Source: a virus. Taken from it: 36,790 bases of DNA. The DNA lies in IMG/VR virus record IMGVR_UViG_3300003332_000023, positions 1 through 36,790 of that record. One strand, written 5' to 3'. The translations under genes and the position numbers were made by a program. The notes under the pieces were generated by a model that saw only the letters and a list, made by a program, of their open reading frames with translations, had not been told where the DNA came from and made no database searches. This document shows positions 36,173-36,790 of the stretch, piece after piece; the first letter of the stretch is position 1, and the number at the start of each line of letters is the position of its first letter.

Positions 36173-36564
36173 ACCATCACCCACTCAGTTAAATTATACC
36201 CAAGAGGGCTCGAGTCCTCCATTGCTACGTAACCTTTCCCTCCAATACTCACACAATAATCAAGATGCATTTTTTGTTCTTTTGTCAATTTAGGATATGC
36301 AATTGTTTTTACTTCTACAAGACAATAGACAGGTACTCGAATTTCCTTGTACTGATAATTTTTATACTTACTATATGGTAATAGTTCAAATCCATGAAGG
36401 TCAGGATAACCGTTTTGTTTTTTGGGGTATGGGCTAACTGTTATGACGGCTTCAGAATGTAAGGCTCTAAAAGTCCCTTGAGTCTGGATATATAAACGGC
36501 CTCTACTAGAAGTTGTCCAGTCTAAAATTACTTGTGTTTGAATTTGTGTATGTTTAGAGCCCAA
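36169..36564 (-). CDS. VRR-NUC-like nuclease (131 aa)
   Basis: GYPDLHGFE (52-60, D55) and LVEVKT (82-87, E84 and K86) form the PD-(D/E)XK core, with LTKEQKMHLDYCVSIGGKG (93-111) typical of the VRR-NUC family. It starts with TTG at 36564 behind GGAGGTGATAT. VRR-NUC proteins resolve or cut branched DNA. Early operon; overlaps both neighbours. Confidence 0.75.
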   Translation of the reverse strand: MGSKHTQIQTQVILDWTTSSRGRLYIQTQGTFRALHSEAVITVSPYPKKQNGYPDLHGFELLPYSKYKNYQYKEIRVPVYCLVEVKTIAYPKLTKEQKMHLDYCVSIGGKGYVAMEDSSPLGYNLTEWVMV

Positions 36565-36667
36565 AATATATCACCTCCTGCTCTTTACCCCACAGATAGC
36601 AGAATGATTTTCTATTAATTATTCCTTCCCGGTATTCTCTGATAAGCTGTCTCATACGTTCTGTCAT
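36554..36667 (-). CDS. Small hypothetical protein (37 aa)
   Basis: A 37-residue basic protein, beginning MTERMRQLIREYREGIINR. The ATG overlaps the stop of the zinc-ribbon gene at the circular join (ATGA), and the stop lies 11 bases inside the nuclease gene. The coupling supports a real gene. Function unknown. Confidence 0.5.
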   Translation of the reverse strand: MTERMRQLIREYREGIINRKSFCYLWGKEQEVIYFGL

Positions 36668-36790
36668 TTCCCACACTCCTTACAAATAATCTGCCATTCC
36701 TCACCAACTTTTTTATTCTTCCAGCCTGCTTCTTTCATTTGCTTTTTTGCAATGTGATAAGGGCCCTTAAGTTCCAGGGTATTTTTACAC
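36664..36790 (-). CDS. Zinc-ribbon miniprotein, C-terminal part (start lies at position 129 of the left end)
   Basis: Continuation of the gene whose ATG is at 129 in the left copy. The stop TGA (36664-36666) overlaps the next start. The cysteine pair CKEC near the end completes a four-cysteine site. Because 36700-36790 duplicates 1-91, this stretch and the left one are the same gene, to be counted once. Confidence 0.8.
   Translation of the reverse strand, partial: CKNTLELKGPYHIAKKQMKEAGWKNKKVGEEWQIICKECGK
36700..36790. repeat. Terminal direct repeat, right copy
   Basis: Identical to bases 1-91. See the left copy: the join restores an intact reading frame. Confidence 0.95.

Overview
The window is a near-complete genome of a tailed double-stranded DNA phage with siphovirus-type genes. 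The last 91 bases (36700-36790) repeat the first 91, so the molecule is circular or circularly permuted with a unit of about 36,699 bp, and one small gene is split across the ends. The sequence is AT-rich. Genes carry strong AGGAGG-type ribosome binding sites and very often ATGA stop/start overlaps, and several promoters read TTGACA-N17-TATTAT. The host is therefore a low-GC bacterium with ordinary sigma-70 signals. A lipoprotein, a spanin-like overlapping gene pair and a protein resembling the Borrelia DUF261 family hint at a double-membraned host, perhaps a spirochaete, but this is inference. I saw no integrase and no CI-type repressor.

Layout. (1) Minus strand, from 4230 down through the origin of coordinates and on to 32209: early genes, namely a ribbon-helix-helix regulator, primase-helicase, SSB-like protein, YopX-like protein, many zinc-ribbon miniproteins, a VRR-NUC-like nuclease, a cytosine-methylase-like protein, an SF2 helicase and a D12 adenine methylase. 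(2) 4231-4749: a 519-bp divergent control region with many TGTACA palindromes and 11-bp GGGAGAGTTRG iterons. (3) Plus strand 4750-9657: terminase subunits, portal, Mu-F-like minor head protein. (4) Minus strand 12567-9673: a block of 12 small overlapping genes set between the two halves of the late module. (5) Plus strand 12752-25584: scaffold, P22-like coat, connector and completion proteins, tail tube, tail chaperone with a -1 frameshift, tape measure, hub and fibre genes. (6) Minus strand 26547-25614: a self-contained operon of a ribbon-helix-helix protein, an unknown protein and a lipoprotein, with a palindromic operator over its promoter. (7) Minus strand 30760-26661: recombination genes (Sak4-like ATPase, RecE-like exonuclease, coiled-coil protein, small proteins). 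(8) Plus strand 30890-32212: lysis cassette.

How the parts fit. The early operon would replicate and modify DNA, the recombination operon would process ends, and the plus-strand genes would build a P22-fold capsid with a long non-contractile tail (no sheath or baseplate gene is visible). The points most worth following are the double-repeat control region, the fully overlapping antisense cassette, the operator-controlled lipoprotein operon, a tandemly duplicated module between tail tube and chaperone that left a gene remnant, a hairpin with G-U pairs over the coat-gene ribosome binding site, the dual-coded spanin-like pair, and the SSB-type tip shared by the primase-helicase and the SSB-like protein.
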